A stretch of 64,000 nt of DNA from Charina bottae (GCA_023362775.1 JALMGJ010000015.1:10189501-10253500), one strand, 5' to 3'; shown: positions 33,533-46,660, counted from the stretch's first letter. Translations and numbers: made by a program. Notes: generated by a model not told the origin, from the letters alone.

Positions 33533-33640
33533 TCCAATTAACATTTGTGACAGAAGTACTATGTCGTCTGCATACAGCAAAGTTGCAATATGTCTATTTG
33601 CTAGTTTTGGAGGGTGATGTTATTGATTTATTTTGGCCAC
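33533..33640 (-). mobile_element. R4-like LINE RT (part 2, catalytic box)
   Basis: The minus strand reads LLYADDIVLLSQM, the RT motif C, continuing the LINE interrupted at 32498. The match fades near 33640, the probable 5' truncation. Confidence 0.7.
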
Positions 33641-34164
33641 AAGTGGATCTATCTATCTATCTATCTATATATATTATTATTATTAATTAATTGTATCCTC
33701 TTGGAAGACAGTGGCAAATCTCATGTGACAGAATCAGATATCAAAACTATGGATTTTGGTATGTGTATGTGGATACACACACACACAGCTCAGTATTAGA
33801 AAATGGAAAAACATGAAACACAATGACAGATTTGTGGAAGTATTGTCTCCTCTAATTTTCTTTTACATGCATTTGTAATCCAATCCACTGTCAAAAAGTT
33901 CTTTAATAAAAACTAATTTTAAAAAAATTCCCATCCACTGTCATTCTGGAAGACAGTCTTCTAAAGTACTTTTTTTTTCAGATTATATTGCCAAGCTTCC
34001 CTGTTTGTTTTTGTCATCTTTTCCATGTTTGTAGTATGGATTTTATGTAATGGTTTTATTTCAATTTTTATTTCAATATACAGTTTATAAAAGAAAAGGG
34101 TGGAGAAGGGTGGTTGATATGAAAAACATTGTATCAGCCACATTCTTGAGCAGAATAAGAGCGT
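33641..34164. other. Unassigned stretch with short (ATCT)n
   Basis: ATCT run at 33647-33668 followed by TATATATTATTATT. Nothing else recognised. Confidence 0.45.
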
Positions 34165-34172
34165 GCCTATGG

Positions 34173-34451
34173 CATAGCTTTCCAAACTGTGTGTTGCGGC
34201 ACTTTAGTGTGTTGCGACACACAGTTTAGTGTGTCGCAAAGCGGGAATGCAGGGGCGTGCGTGGCGGCGGCAGTGACGATGGCAGCAGCACGCCATCAGC
34301 ACTTCCGCATTTTAGCAAGGCCGCCACCACTCCCGCCGTGCATGCTGCTGCTGCTGCCGCGCGCCCCCCACGCCACCGCTGTGTACGTGCGCCCCCCCAC
34401 GCCGCCACCGCCGTTGGTGTGTCGCCAACGGCGGCAGTTTGGAAAGCACTG
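34173..34451. mobile_element. GC-rich nonautonomous hAT-like element
   Basis: Inverted termini CATAGCTTTCCAAACTG (34173-34189) and CAGTTTGGAAAGCACTG (34435-34451), with 15 of 17 bases complementary and the inner 13 perfect. Flanks GCCTATGG (34165-34172) and GCCTAGGG (34452-34459) are an 8-bp duplication with one mismatch. The interior is extremely GC- and CpG-rich (GCC and GCA runs) against an AT-rich surround. Related to the insert at 1108-1392. Overlapping alanine- and proline-rich frames are compositional. Confidence 0.8.
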
Positions 34452-34459
34452 GCCTAGGG

Positions 34460-35740
34460 AAATTGGAATGTAATTTAGATGTGCCTAATAAACTGTAGTG
34501 AATTACATTACAAAAGAATTTCTCTACAAGAATTATGAGAGGGAGACTCCAGCACAGACTGTGTGAAGGTTCTCATTTTGGTATATACAAAATCCAGTTG
34601 CAGAATCCATACTGTCCTTATCCTGTAATCATTCATTTTGGAGGGCTAGTAAAGAGAATTCAGGTGAGTAGTCCATCTAAGGCTTTAAAGATTTAGATTT
34701 AATCAAAACAAAATGAGTTATTTATACCAAGGGATGTCCCAGTCCCAGTTAAAGTCTATTTTTTCCTTGGTAGAACATTATTGTTGAAGAGCTGATTTCA
34801 GTATTTTGCAAGTTACTGTACATCCAGCATGTTAGCACCCATGCAAAACTTAACAAAACTCCAAATAAAACAGGAGAAACACCTTTATTAGGTCAACCAA
34901 ATGTATTTTTAAAGAGCTACAACTATTCAGTTCTATTAAAATCTAGCTGCTGGATTTTGCAATAAAGTTTCTACTACTTTGGACATCATCATCATCATCA
35001 TCATCATCAAAGGGTCAACGTTTCAACTCCAGAACCTGGCCATTATGAAAGAATAGACTCTTAATGAGGACCTATTCTTTTGAAATCATTTATAGCGGTA
35101 TAATATTCCCTCCTTTCTTATCTACCTACATCTTTTACCATGGAAAAACAATAGCATGAACTCAATGAGATTGTCAGTGGAATAGGTCCCAAGGGAGAAT
35201 TTTGTTCTCCTCTCTCATTTATTGGACCACGTGTAAGGCTTTTGACCCAATTTAGCATAGATAAATGACCCATGATGTGAAATTCCCCAACAGTTTAATA
35301 ATGTATTTAACTCAAAGTGACACTTGCTTGCAGCAGCCTTTGAGCAGCTCCCAGGCTATATATGTCTCTTTGAAATGATATACAACATGTAGGATAGCTT
35401 TCTTGATAGAACTCTAACTCTCATGGGTGAGGAACAAGAAAATCCTTTTAAAACTGCCAGCAGCAAAATCATATTTTGCAAGTCTTTATTTAATTTTGTA
35501 TAGATTTTTCTCCCAGTATCATTTACATCAATGGCCTTTGGATTAGCCATTGTGTAACTCACAGAAATGCTACATGAAGTATTTCTCTCTTCCTCTTCCT
35601 ATAATGCTTTTTAAATGGGTTATCCATTTTATACTTTTTGGCAAATCAAAAAGCCAAATATTTGGCTTATTTCTTAAAATGTTTTTATAATCCAAGTGGT
35701 AGGTTAGCAGTGACCATACCACTTTGAATAAACTACAGTG
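34460..35740. other. Unassigned stretch
   Basis: Contains (ATC)n at 34985-35011. No exon or repeat family recognised. Confidence 0.45.
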
Positions 35741-35838
35741 AAGGAGAAGGAGAAGGAGAAGGAGAAGGAGAAGGAGAAGGAGAAGGAGAAGGAGAAGGAG
35801 AAGGAGAAGGAGAAGGAGAAGGAGAAGGAGAAGGAGAA
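35741..35838. repeat. (GGAGAA)n microsatellite
   Basis: About 16 perfect hexanucleotide units, purine-only on the plus strand. Confidence 0.97.
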
Positions 35839-36803
35839 AGATAATCCTTCTGTGTATTTCTCAACCAACATGCATTTTATGCTTTCTTTGCTCCATTAAA
35901 TCCAGGGAGCCAATCTGTTTCCTTCCATGTGTGCAAATGTTGAATACAGGAAGTAGTTCAACTGAACATTTAATTGTTCCAGTCTCCAAACCATCTATGT
36001 TGGTTCTTTAGGATAAAAACAAGTCAATGATTTAGAAAATCACTGCTCAGGTCTTTTTGCTTTGCTATATATCTCTATTTCACTCTATGTGTGTTGTTTT
36101 TTCAAAGCTTTAATCAGTTAAATTCTTTTCAAGGTGATCCAACTGAATCATCCCAGTGAAGCAGATCTCTGAAGCAAAATGACGCTTTTACTTACTGAAT
36201 TGGAGAGCAAACATGATGCTTCACTTCAGCTGCTTCGCTACCCTTTCAATACTCTTCTGTACACATACAGAATCTACTTACCTTGAAGCTAAGTGGCCAG
36301 TTGAAGCAAAGTATTGCTGTTTTACAGTTTCAAAAGGTAGGGTGCATCATTTCTGTTGCTTCGCTTTGGGCACAGAGCCAAATTAGGTATCTAAGCTTTT
36401 CATAAATACTCCATCTAAAGGGATAGAATGCTCCAGGTCTTTGACCTGCTGGACTTAAAAGGTAATCTCTTAAGCTTGCTGCAAAAAAGGATGCTCTTTA
36501 GGCTAGACACAACTCCAAAATAGTCATGATTGGAGAAAAATAGATTGACCAAATGGGCTTCAGCATTTCAAAGAGCAGCACGAAAGGTTTTAAAAGCACT
36601 ATAAACAAAAAAATATCTCTTAGCTACCTTACCTGAATTAAAGTAAGTGAATTTGTGCTCCCCCAAAACATCGAAGAAATTTGCTCAGTTCCAATATATA
36701 AGAAGATTTTCTTTTCATCTAAAAAATTTCAGCAAAATTCCAAATAAAATCAAAACTGGACCTTTTGGCTCAATTTTAAATACAACTTTGGGATTAATAT
36801 TAT
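35839..36803. other. Unassigned stretch
   Basis: Nothing recognised. Confidence 0.45.
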
Positions 36804-37037
36804 GTTTGGTGTAGTGGTTAAATCACTGGGCTAGAAACCAGGAGACCCTGAGTTGTAGTTCTGCTTCAGGCACAAAGCCAGCTCTGTGACCTTGGGCCAG
36901 TCACTCTCTCTTAGCCCTAGGAAGGAGACAATGGCAAACCACTTCTGGAAAATCTTGCCAAGAAAACTGCAGGGACTAGTCCAGGCAGTTGCCAGGAGTC
37001 AATACTGACTTGAAGGCACCAAATAAATAAATAAATA
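36804..37037 (+). mobile_element. Sauria-type tRNA SINE with (AAAT)n tail
   Basis: Head TTTGGTGTAGTGGTTAAATC, B-box region GAGTTGTAGTTC, body GTGACCTTGGGCCAGTCACT, GGCAAACCACTTCTGGAAAA, GCCAAGAAAACTGCAGGGAC and GACTTGAAGGCACCAAAT, then AAATAAATAAAT. Same subtype as the inverted copies at 9522 and 43100. Confidence 0.9.
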
Positions 37038-37042
37038 CACTA

Positions 37043-37608
37043 TGTTATTCCAAGCAAATAAGATTATGAACTAAGTCTCTATTTATAAAAAAAAAAAATT
37101 ACAGAATAACTTTGTAACTGGCTTCACATTACTAATTCAAATATAACACTCTCTCCTTGTAATGATTAACCTATTTACCAAAACCAGCACTTAAAAAATT
37201 ATACATATACTTTGATATGATTAAAATTCCTACAACAATGGGTGTTTAAACCTTCATGCCTTGTCAGTCTTCACAGCAAAAAGCTAACTGAAAATCTGGA
37301 GGATTCCTCCCTTCCCCACATTATTTCTTTCAATTGCAAATTGATTTGATTTTCACCACCTTGAGCAGTCACTGCTAATGAATAATTATTTAGCATTCAG
37401 AAAGTTTATATAGTTTGATTAAGGCCGATGTATAATCTTTATTTGCATGATTAATAATATAATAAAATAACTTCTACATAAAAAGTTAAGTAACCCTGCA
37501 TTAATCTTGCCTTAAGGAAACTAAAAGGGAAAAATATAATAGACATACAGTATTTCAGAATCTCCTGAAAATAATAACTTCAGGAGATAATATGATACAA
37601 TTTATGGA

Positions 37609-37639
<31 letters not shown>

Positions 37640-38931
37640 CGTCAAGTAAGATATATATTCTTTGAACTATTTTTATATTTATTATATCAGTATTTACACC
37701 ATTGGGTAAACAGTCTATCATTTCAACAACTATAGAATTATTGGCTGCTTCTATATCAAATTATTTCTTGGGGCACAAGTGTTATGCTTAGTTTCATTAC
37801 ACAGTTGATAATGAAATGTGAGTCTTGGTCCTTAGTGAGTTCCTCTAGTGTTAATTGATAAATGTATTGCCTTACATGGATGTTGGCATAGGTGGAAGTG
37901 AAATGAATTCCAGAGATTGTGCCAGCAGACACTTTTCAACCCCTTTCTCTGGTGACATACATACAGTGCTGGACAGAGCAATCTACAACAAGGCACATGC
38001 TCCCTAACTGGGGCCTATGTCCCATAGATCTTGAGAAGGTGTTCTCATTTAATCAAAACATGAAACTTCAGTTCCAAAATAATATAAGTCCAGTAACTGG
38101 AAGACAAACTGGATAATTGTCTTTTTGATGGAAACAAACAAGATAAGGGGGATTAAAAAAAAAGATTGAAGACAAAATTCCTTTCCTTTACCTGCTATTA
38201 TAGAGAATGTTTTCCCATAAGAATGAATAAGTGGAACAAGATGATCCTCATTAAATTTTTCTTTCTTATGGACTCGCATCTCTCAGCTTTATTATGAGTA
38301 GTTTCATTTTTATAATAAAAGAATGAAAATGAAGAAATAGGACTCATGTTTCTAAATTGCCTGGATACATTCCCTTGAACATAATCTCCATTCTGACAGG
38401 GAATCTATCATCCTGAATAAAGTAAGACTGCACCCTTTAAAGTTTTGGGAAACAGATTAAATTGAGCTTAAAATAAAGTTCTGATTAGAAATGGTCCATA
38501 ACAGCATGCAGCTGGAGAATGTAGTTGAGATAATCCATTTTTGTCATCTCTTCTTTGCACTCCCAATTTGGTACAATCTCAGGCACTGAATGACAGAATA
38601 ATACAAAAGAAATGAATCTGCTCTTGGCCATGTAGCATGTCATTAGATATCACTGATGAGAGTTGTGATACAGCAAACCAGAGACATAAGAATGACCACC
38701 TGAAATGTTTTAAAACATAACATGTCTTCAATACCCAGGAATAATAAACAGTGTAGCCCATAACATCAGATCTAGTCTTAATATGATGTAACAATCAACT
38801 TCCTAAAATCAATAGGAATTAATCATAACTAATTTGTAGGCCATTGCTTTTACTGTAACTCTTCTAAATATGATTACATCTCCTTTTATTTTCTTGATCA
38901 TGGATGTTTCTAATATTTGCTTGCTGCCCAT
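37043..38931. other. 1.9-kb unassigned stretch
   Basis: Holds a 10-bp perfect hairpin (37560-37588) and a GAT microsatellite (37608-37637). Frames of 65-76 codons have no recognisable domain. Confidence 0.45.
37608..37637. repeat. (GAT)n microsatellite
   Basis: Ten GAT units. Confidence 0.9.
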
Positions 38932-39050
38932 GATTTATTTATTTATTTAAAAGACTTGTATGGCTACCCAACTTATAGCACAACTCTGGGCAAAAATAAA
39001 ACTACAAAAACCATTAAAAAACATAAAAACAGAAATAAAAACCTTCCTAT
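38932..39050 (-). mobile_element. CR1/L2-like LINE 3' tail fragment
   Basis: ATTTATTTATTTA, then the inverse of GTTGGGTAGCCATACAAGTC, ACTCTGGGCA and A-rich sequence. The order matches the 3' end of the LINE at 55444. Confidence 0.6.
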
Positions 39051-42000
39051 CCCTTTGCTTATGGCTTGATCCTTAAACAGCAGACTTGTTTAAGATGGAA
39101 CAGCACACCATTCCACAAAGGTATCTGCAAGATCACCAGCTTTTGAAGATCCCTTAAGCAAAATCCATGTATTAATCATATAACTATTGCTATGCCCCAT
39201 TTTCTTGCTTTCCATTTCAAGGAAACTGGATAAAACACTACCTTATCTTTATCTGGGCTCTGCAATGATTCATTTTAGAGATTTAATATGAAGACGGGTC
39301 AATCCACTTTCCAAATTAAATTGCTTTTCTGAATCAAAAATCAATTTGAATTGCCAAATTGGCTTGGAGGCTTCTGAACTGATTTAAACAAATTGGATAT
39401 TTTTGCATGTACTCACAAATAGCTTTCTCCCCCCCCCCAAATCATTTAAGAAATCAAGTCAATGCAATTTAATTATTTGATTGTAATTCCTGAATTGAAT
39501 AGGATCTATTTTCTTAATAAAATCAGTTATTTAAACTGAATAATGCCTGATTTGCACAGGGCCAATCTCAACTATCAATTATATGTGCATGCTTGATACA
39601 GGTGGCGGGGGGGGGACAAACAGTGATATCAAAGAGAAAGAAAAAGCATCAGCAGACTGAAAATAAACCTCACAATAATATAGACCTTATCACATGGCTG
39701 ATGATGCCAACACCTACCAAATGTTTGATGGATGCCTGACAACATTGTTCTATGAAACATTATTTGATTCCTTTCCACCCAATTTTAAGAAATCATCTCA
39801 AATGTCTGCATTCCAAATTCCTAGTACGGTTGGTTGATGTGTACAACCTTAAAAAAATTAAATATTGTTATATGCATTCAGTAGGTAGAACACATTTCTA
39901 ATTGGGCATCATTTTGATGTAAAGTTTTATAAAGCAAATTGAGATCCAGCCAATAAGGAGATCAGATGCTATAGTAAAAGCTAATACCAATTTATATAAA
40001 AATAGTTTAATTAAACATTTCTCTTCCAGGAAGATGTCCCTTTAAAAGGGTAGACTAACATTTGTAGCCAATAAAACATAAGCAGGAGTAGACCATTTAT
40101 TTCATCATAAAATCTAGGTTGTTAAGTACAAGGAATGTCAGAAATTATTTTAACCAAGTTCTAACATCTGTCCTGCTGGCAAATTCTTGAGGCAGTATGG
40201 GTATCTCAGAGCCTCCTGCTTCTGGATCTATAGAATCACTTAAGGAGAGCTGATAAGGTAAACTTTATGATTTTGGAATAGTTTTATGACCACATCTTTG
40301 GTTTCATTAAAAAGGTACATAAAGTTCCCTTTTCCTCCTCCTTCTCTAAAAGATTTTTTTTATCATCATTTGATCTGGAGATTATTATAAATGCATACCC
40401 ATAGGCATGCAAAAAATGGATAAAATGGACTTTTAAAATGTAAACCTATATTTTGATTCTTGAAACAATCCCATAACATCTTGCTGTTATCACTTTTGTG
40501 ATAACTAGATTCCCTGTTGGTTAAATCTTGGCTTTCTGGCTATGAGTCTTACTGGGGGAATCCTCACTTGAAACAACATAACTTACTGTTGGTCAGAATG
40601 AAAACAGAACTGACTTTGATGAGCCACGTCCTTTCCAGATTCCCTGCAGGACAGAAAAATGAAGATGCACTGTACATTCTTCATTATTATTTAGGTGTAA
40701 CACAGACTTTTTATTTCATTGTTCTGATACGCTTGCTGCCGAGAAAAGTTTTCTGCATAATGGTAGCAAATATGCAAAGCTTGAAAATAGCATAGGTGTG
40801 AAAGTCATTAATGTAATAACTGTTTCAGGTGGGAAAGTGCAAGGGGATATAGCAGGAAGAAAGGGAAAATACAGTGTGTAAAGAAAGCAGTCTTATCTAC
40901 AGTTCAGCAAAAAAAAATGGTGTTTCAAAAATTTCCACCTAAGTTATAGGTAGGGAAATTGTGTGCTGGATTTATCCCAATTTTTCCAAGGAAAGCTCTG
41001 ACAATTTCTCAAGGGCAAGTCTCCCCCAATGGTAACAATGCAGCTTCTTGAGCTAAACAGATAATTTATTTCCTTCCTTTCTGCCTATTATTTCTTTATT
41101 TTAGTTGCCTGTATTTTACATGGTTGCTGCTATTTAAAAGCAAACTTATAAAAAATAGAAAAAAGCTGAGAAAAAAAATCTGGTTAGCTTTATAAATAAA
41201 TTTCTCCTTAGGTAAAAAATGAATCTCTTCTTTCCTCAAGAGTGAACTTCATTCATACTAAATCCTCATCAGACAGAGAATGACAGGAATACCATAATGA
41301 TATCTTCCTGTCAAGTACAGCTAGACTTTTACTGTCTTTCATACCCTAAAGGAAGGCAGATTGAATAAAACCATTTTAATGTACCCGGGTTGCTTGTGTG
41401 GATTAAAAAAGGGGGAAAGGGGAAAGTAATCAGAGCTACTATTTTATTAGATTATTGGGATTCAGTTTAGAATATGAAACACAAGGAGGAATTAAGGCCT
41501 TTCAGACTCACCAAATGAGGCAAAAGCAAATCCAAGGCCATGAGAGAGGGACTGTTACCCATTGTACTAAGCCATGGTTTGTTTAACTGTGATTTAGTGC
41601 AGGGGCCTTCAGATTTTTCAACTGGTTTTTCAAAATATGTTAAAAGCATTTGCACTTACTGTTGTGGGTACAGCCATACTCCAAGCACCCACAATTGCCT
41701 TGGTGGTGTCTGCAAGGAGAGACACGGCTAAACAAAGCAGCCACCATTTCAAATCTAGAGGAGTATCTGCAGGGCTCAGTTTAGTCTGAAAGAAAGATTA
41801 TGCATGAGGCTGGCATTTTGCTTATCAGCATGCTAGCATGCCATTTAATTTCTTTTAAAGTAACTGAGATTTAAAAATATGACATCAGTTGAGGCTTGGA
41901 GTCTGATTTACCAATCAGGAAGGAAGGGGACTGGAGGTATTTTTGCCGATACTGGGAAATTTTCAAGCTGAACCATAACTGTGGCTTACAAACTGTCTGG

Positions 42001-42120
42001 GTTTACCCAACAGAAAAGCAAAGCCATGGTGCTGGACTTATGCACCACTTACAGATAGGCCAGGATAGATGTTTGATTGATTGATAGATAGATATGATAA
42101 ATGTTATGCAAAAGTGAACA
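39051..42120. other. 3-kb unassigned stretch
   Basis: Short C-runs near 39429 and a G-run near 39607. Frames up to 92 codons (40517-40795) have no recognisable domain. No repeat family recognised. Confidence 0.45.
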
Positions 42121-42131
42121 AGTCCCTGGAG

Positions 42132-42469
42132 GGGCGTGGTGGCTCAGTGTGTAAGACGCCAGGCTTGTCGATCGGAAGATCGCAAGTTTGGAGGTTCGAA
42201 TCCCTAGCCCCGCGTGATGGAGTGAGCTCCCGCACTCGCCCCAGCTCTTGCCAACCTAGCAATTCGAAAGCATGCAAATGCAAGTAGATGAATAGGTACC
42301 ACTTTGGTGGGAAGGTAACAGCGTTCTGCACGCGTCATGCTGGCCACATGACCGTGGAAGCATCTTTGGACAACGCTGGCTCTTCGGCTAACAAACGGAG
42401 ATGAGCACCGGCCCCTAGAGTCGGACATGACTGCACAAATGTGCGGGGGGAACCTTTACCTTTTTTACC
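42132..42469 (+). mobile_element. tRNA-derived SINE with (TTTACC)n tail, copy 4
   Basis: Full-length copy between perfect 11-bp duplications AGTCCCTGGAG (42121-42131 and 42470-42480). The head GGGGCGTGGTGGCTCAGTG and B-box GGTTCGAATCCC are well kept, making this one of the best-preserved copies here. Confidence 0.93.
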
Positions 42470-42480
42470 AGTCCCTGGAG

Positions 42481-43099
42481 ACCACCAATCAGAGGAAAGG
42501 ATTCTGGCTAGAAAGGCCAAAAGGCAGCTTTTTGTGTGCCATAAGTGATTCCCCCCTCATGTCCCATTAATAATTGCAGTTTGGTGAGCACCATGCCCAG
42601 GATTTGGGTGGGGGGTTGCATGTACCCCCAGGACTAGCCCTAAGTGACTTGCTTGAGATTGCAAAGACAGTGTTAAGCACTAGGATTCTCCAGGTTTGAG
42701 AATCCCTCATCTGATACAGAAGGAGATTTAAGCCACCCATAGATCATAAAGTTCATTGGGACTTGTATATATAAGTTCAGGAAATCAGCTTAATAACTAA
42801 AATATGTTCTGCTGGAATCCCACAAACACTGTAGATCAACCCAAGCCAAAATATTTTATTGGGGCTGTAAAATTTCTGGCTCTTTGTCAGCCCTTTGCAG
42901 TAAATCAGGTCAGGAAACAGACTCCGCAAGAATGACTGGAACTCTGTTGTAGGCTTTAGGTAACTATAGGCTACAATAACAAAATCTTGGAAGTCTAATG
43001 TGGGTATAACTCTCTTATACCCAAGAGAGTGAAGGTGGAGTGAGTTGAAGTTTCTTTCTAATGTTTTCTTTTTGTTCTCTCTCTCTCTATATATTCTGT
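42481..43099. other. Unassigned stretch
   Basis: Nothing recognised apart from a short CT/TA run near 43080. Confidence 0.4.
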
Positions 43100-43425
43100 T
43101 AAATCATGTCCAGTTCTCATAGACTGCCTGGACTAGTGTCTGCAGTTTTCTTGGCAAGATATTCTGACCTGGTTCAGACCTGGTTCTGCCGCCTTGCATG
43201 GGAGGGGGGGGGGAACAGTTCCTCTTGGGGATGGCTGGTGCCATAGAGCCCTTTTAAACATCAACCCATCACATCCTGGATTTTATATTTAGTTTAATTA
43301 TTATTGTATTAGAGAGTACTATATATATATATGTTGTTTTAATTGTTAAATTTTAATTGCTGATTCTTGTAAACGGCCCAGAGTCCCCTTGTGGGGAGAT
43401 GCAGCGGTAAATACAAATCGAACCA

Positions 43426-43489
<64 letters not shown>

Positions 43490-43645
43490 CATTCAGAAGT
43501 GGTTTGCCATTGCCTCCTTCCTAAGGCTGAGAGTGACTGGTCCAAGGTCACCCAGCTGGCTTTGTGCCTGAGGCAGGACTAGAACTCACAGTCTCCCAGT
43601 TTCTAGCCTGGTGCCTTAACCACTACGCCAAACTGGCTCTCCAGT
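43100..43645 (-). mobile_element. Sauria-type SINE split by a LINE end
   Basis: The SINE 3' half (inverse of GCCAAGAAAACTGCAGACAC) lies at 43125-43165. Its remaining part, from GAAGTGGTTTGCCATTGCC to the head GCCAAACTGGCTCTC, lies at 43492-43645. The two halves join cleanly at ATTC when compared with the intact copies at 9522 and 36804. Confidence 0.88.
43166..43491 (+). mobile_element. CR1/L2-like LINE 3' UTR inserted in the SINE
   Basis: Starts near TGACCTGGTTCAGACC and ends in AACGGCCCAGAGTCCCCTTG, GCAGCGGTAAATACAAATCG and about 16 AAAT units. Extreme 5' truncation leaves only UTR. The tail has expanded as a microsatellite. A 4-base ATTC occurs on both sides. Confidence 0.8.
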
Positions 43646-44397
43646 TTGATATTAATCATTTACTATTTTTGCTGTTTTCTTTTAAAACACACATCAGATA
43701 TGACTGAAGAATTATGACAGTGTAATACTCACTGCAGATGGTTTGGAAGTATATTAGAATCTGCTGATATATCTCTGCCTATGCCTGTTTATAACTCTGC
43801 TTGAATTCTCACGTACAGAAATATTACAGTTAGCCTCTAGGACATGGGTTTTCTCAGTGGTGGCCTCTGGTTCTGGAATTACTTCCCTCATTCAGGTCTT
43901 ACTGGCAACCAGAGCCCTGTCACCTTATACATGAATAGGGATGGATGGATGGATAGAGATCTTGAGCCTGGCATACAATGAAGCCATATCTAAATAGTTC
44001 ATGCATTGTGTTATTTATTTTAATAATTTTATATTATGTGAAAGCCCCCCCCTCTCTCTCTCTCCCCCTCCATCCCTCCGTCCCTCTCTCTCTCTCCCAC
44101 CCTCTCCCACCCCCCACCCCACCCCTGGTTTGGGCTTAGCTTGGGGGAGTAAGAATACTAAACTGAGGATGAAGAGGGTGTCAATGTTTATTAACTAACA
44201 AGTAACAAATGTCTTGAATGGGAACAGATTGTACCTTCCTTCAACAATTCAGGTTACATTGGAACTGCAATAGTGGTTCCGCTGCAGGCCTGAAAATGCC
44301 AATTCCATTAGATCTTTCTACCATTTCCATCATGTTTGTGCATATTTGTATACCAACAGAGAGTTTTCTTCCCTCTTTTGCCATAGGGGAGGAGTAT
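43646..44397. other. Unassigned stretch with a CT-rich tract
   Basis: CT/CCCTC-rich low-complexity sequence at about 44046-44128. Otherwise nothing recognised. Confidence 0.5.
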
Positions 44398-44398
44398 A

Positions 44399-44494
<96 letters not shown>

Positions 44495-44495
44495 C
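44398..44495. repeat. (AAAG)n microsatellite
   Basis: About 24 tetranucleotide units, essentially uninterrupted. The KERKKERKKE frame through it is an artefact. Confidence 0.97.
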
Positions 44496-45409
44496 AAGCC
44501 TAGAGCTCTGCTATAATTCTGTGTTCTCCCTTGAAACTGTACTTATGTCAAAACCTTGTGCAAGAGTGAGGGAAAAGTTAGCTCATCTCTGAGATTTCAA
44601 TCCAATTTCTGATGCAATATACCAGGTCTCCAAAGGCCAGAGGCAGCCAATATATCTGAACAAAAACTCAGGATCAGATTCCAGATCAAACAAGCGTGGC
44701 CTGGATTGAGAGCTGCAAGTGGTCTCCTGCCACAGATGGTACCACAGCGGAGCCAGAGAGGAAGCAGAGATTATCAAAGCGCACCTTCTTTAACCAATAT
44801 CCACATTTTTTTCATAAGTCACTTTCCACTCCCCTCGCTGTCCAACCTCACTCACGTCGTACATTCTTACAACTGCTAAATTTAATTTTAACTTTTTAAA
44901 AAGTGGTGGTGGATGAGAAACGGTTGAAAGCCACAGAGAAAGTTGTGCAGACGTGCAGGTTGAATTCCCATGGGTTCTGGATTAACAGAAGGCAATTTGG
45001 CCATAGAAAGCAAGCAAGGTGAGACCTACATTACTGTTCAGTCTGAGTGATTCAGAGAAGTCCTGAACCCTATTAACTAACTAGAAAGCATGCTACTTCT
45101 CTTTCTATTTCTGTAGAAATGCTTTACCTTTCTCTTGAGGTTTCACAAAAAAATAACTTTCAAATCACCTCTACATATACTTTGTATTAAAATGGGGTTC
45201 CCCCAAAAGCCTTCTGGATCTCATGGGATAATTCTAAACGCTTAGCATAAAACTGGAGGCACTTAAAGCTTCTATTAGTTGCTTTGTAATTGAACCAGAG
45301 ATATCACAAAACAAGGACTTCAAAGGTGTTCTTATGCATATTGTGAATTGGGCTTCTTACAAATATATGACAAATGAATATTATATTCATACCAGCTCTT
45401 TTTGTTGAA
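44496..45409. other. Unassigned stretch
   Basis: Nothing recognised. Confidence 0.45.
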
Positions 45410-45422
45410 ATGATGCTAGCTA

Positions 45423-45755
45423 AAGGTAAAGGTTCCCCCCGCACATTTCTGCAGCCATGTCCGACTCTAGGGGCTGGTGCTCATCTCCGTTTGTTAGCTG
45501 AATAGCCAGCTTTGTCCAAAGACGCTTCCATGGTCATGTGGCCAGCATGACGCACGCGGAACGCTGTTACCTACCCACCAAAGTGGTACCTATTTATCTA
45601 CTTGCATTTGCATGCTTTCGAATTGCTAGGTTGGCAAGAGCTGGGGTGAGTGCGGGAGCTCACTCCGTCATGCGAGGCTAGGGATTCGAACCTCCAAACT
45701 TGCGATCTTCCGATCGACAAGCCTGGCATCTTACCTGCTGAGCCACCACGCCCTG
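45423..45755 (-). mobile_element. tRNA-derived SINE with (TTTACC)n tail, copy 5
   Basis: Full-length inverted copy with a perfect 13-bp duplication ATGATGCTAGCTA (45410-45422 and 45756-45768). The head, inverted GAGCCACCACGCCC, is at its right end. Confidence 0.93.
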
Positions 45756-45768
45756 ATGATGCTAGCTA

Positions 45769-46629
45769 TTAATAGTTTAATTTCTTACAGCCCAGGCATA
45801 CCCATATGTAGAATTTGAATGAAAATATATGGGTTTTCTGGAACTGCAGTGAAAATCTCTTCCATGAAAAAAGGATAGGAAATACAAAAGATTGTTATTC
45901 TTCTTTAAAATGGAAGCTTAGACAGGTGTGATTTTTTTTCCACTATTTACAAAAACTCCTTAAACACTCACTGCCATATTTTACCAGTTACCACCACTTC
46001 CAACTCCCACTAAAGGGAGAAGTTGGACTTTACTATAAAACTGGAGCTGCAGTAGGAATAATATAGTGGATGAGAATAAGCACTTTTTCTCTGGGATGTA
46101 AGCCACTCATCCAGACTCTATTGCCAATATGGAAGAATCAAGATCCTGATCTCAGAGGACTTTTTCAGATCCTCTACCTGAATATTCATTATATTCTCCT
46201 TTTCCTCTGCCTTACTTTCAAGTCTCATTCCTAATCTACCATTAAGTTTTTCCCCAACATCCCACAACTCTTCTTAATCCTTCCTCAGCCTAACCCTATG
46301 CAAAATATAATAGTTGCGAACCCAACAACTTCTCCATTGCTCACAAAAGTGGGATTGCAAGCTGTTAATTCCTGGAGCAACTGAACATTCCATGCTTTCA
46401 AGCCAGATCATCCAATCAGTGTACAAGGTTTCATTGCTACAAGCACAGTGCAATATAGATTTGCTGCTTTGATACTATACAGTTGCTTTTATTTCATATT
46501 TTCAAACATGCCACCCAAGCAGATACGTTTATGACAAGTAGATGCCTTCAAATCCTCTCCTTCTTCTTCTGCACCATGCAGAGCAGACAACAGAGGCTGG
46601 ATGTGGTTATTGTCATACTGCAATTTCAA

Positions 46630-46660
<31 letters not shown>

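Noticed and set aside
34189..34473. Alanine/proline-rich frames on both strands
   Set aside because: They come from the GC-rich hAT-like element; composition explains them.
44218..44592. 124-codon Lys/Glu/Arg-rich frame
   Set aside because: An AAAG microsatellite read in frame.
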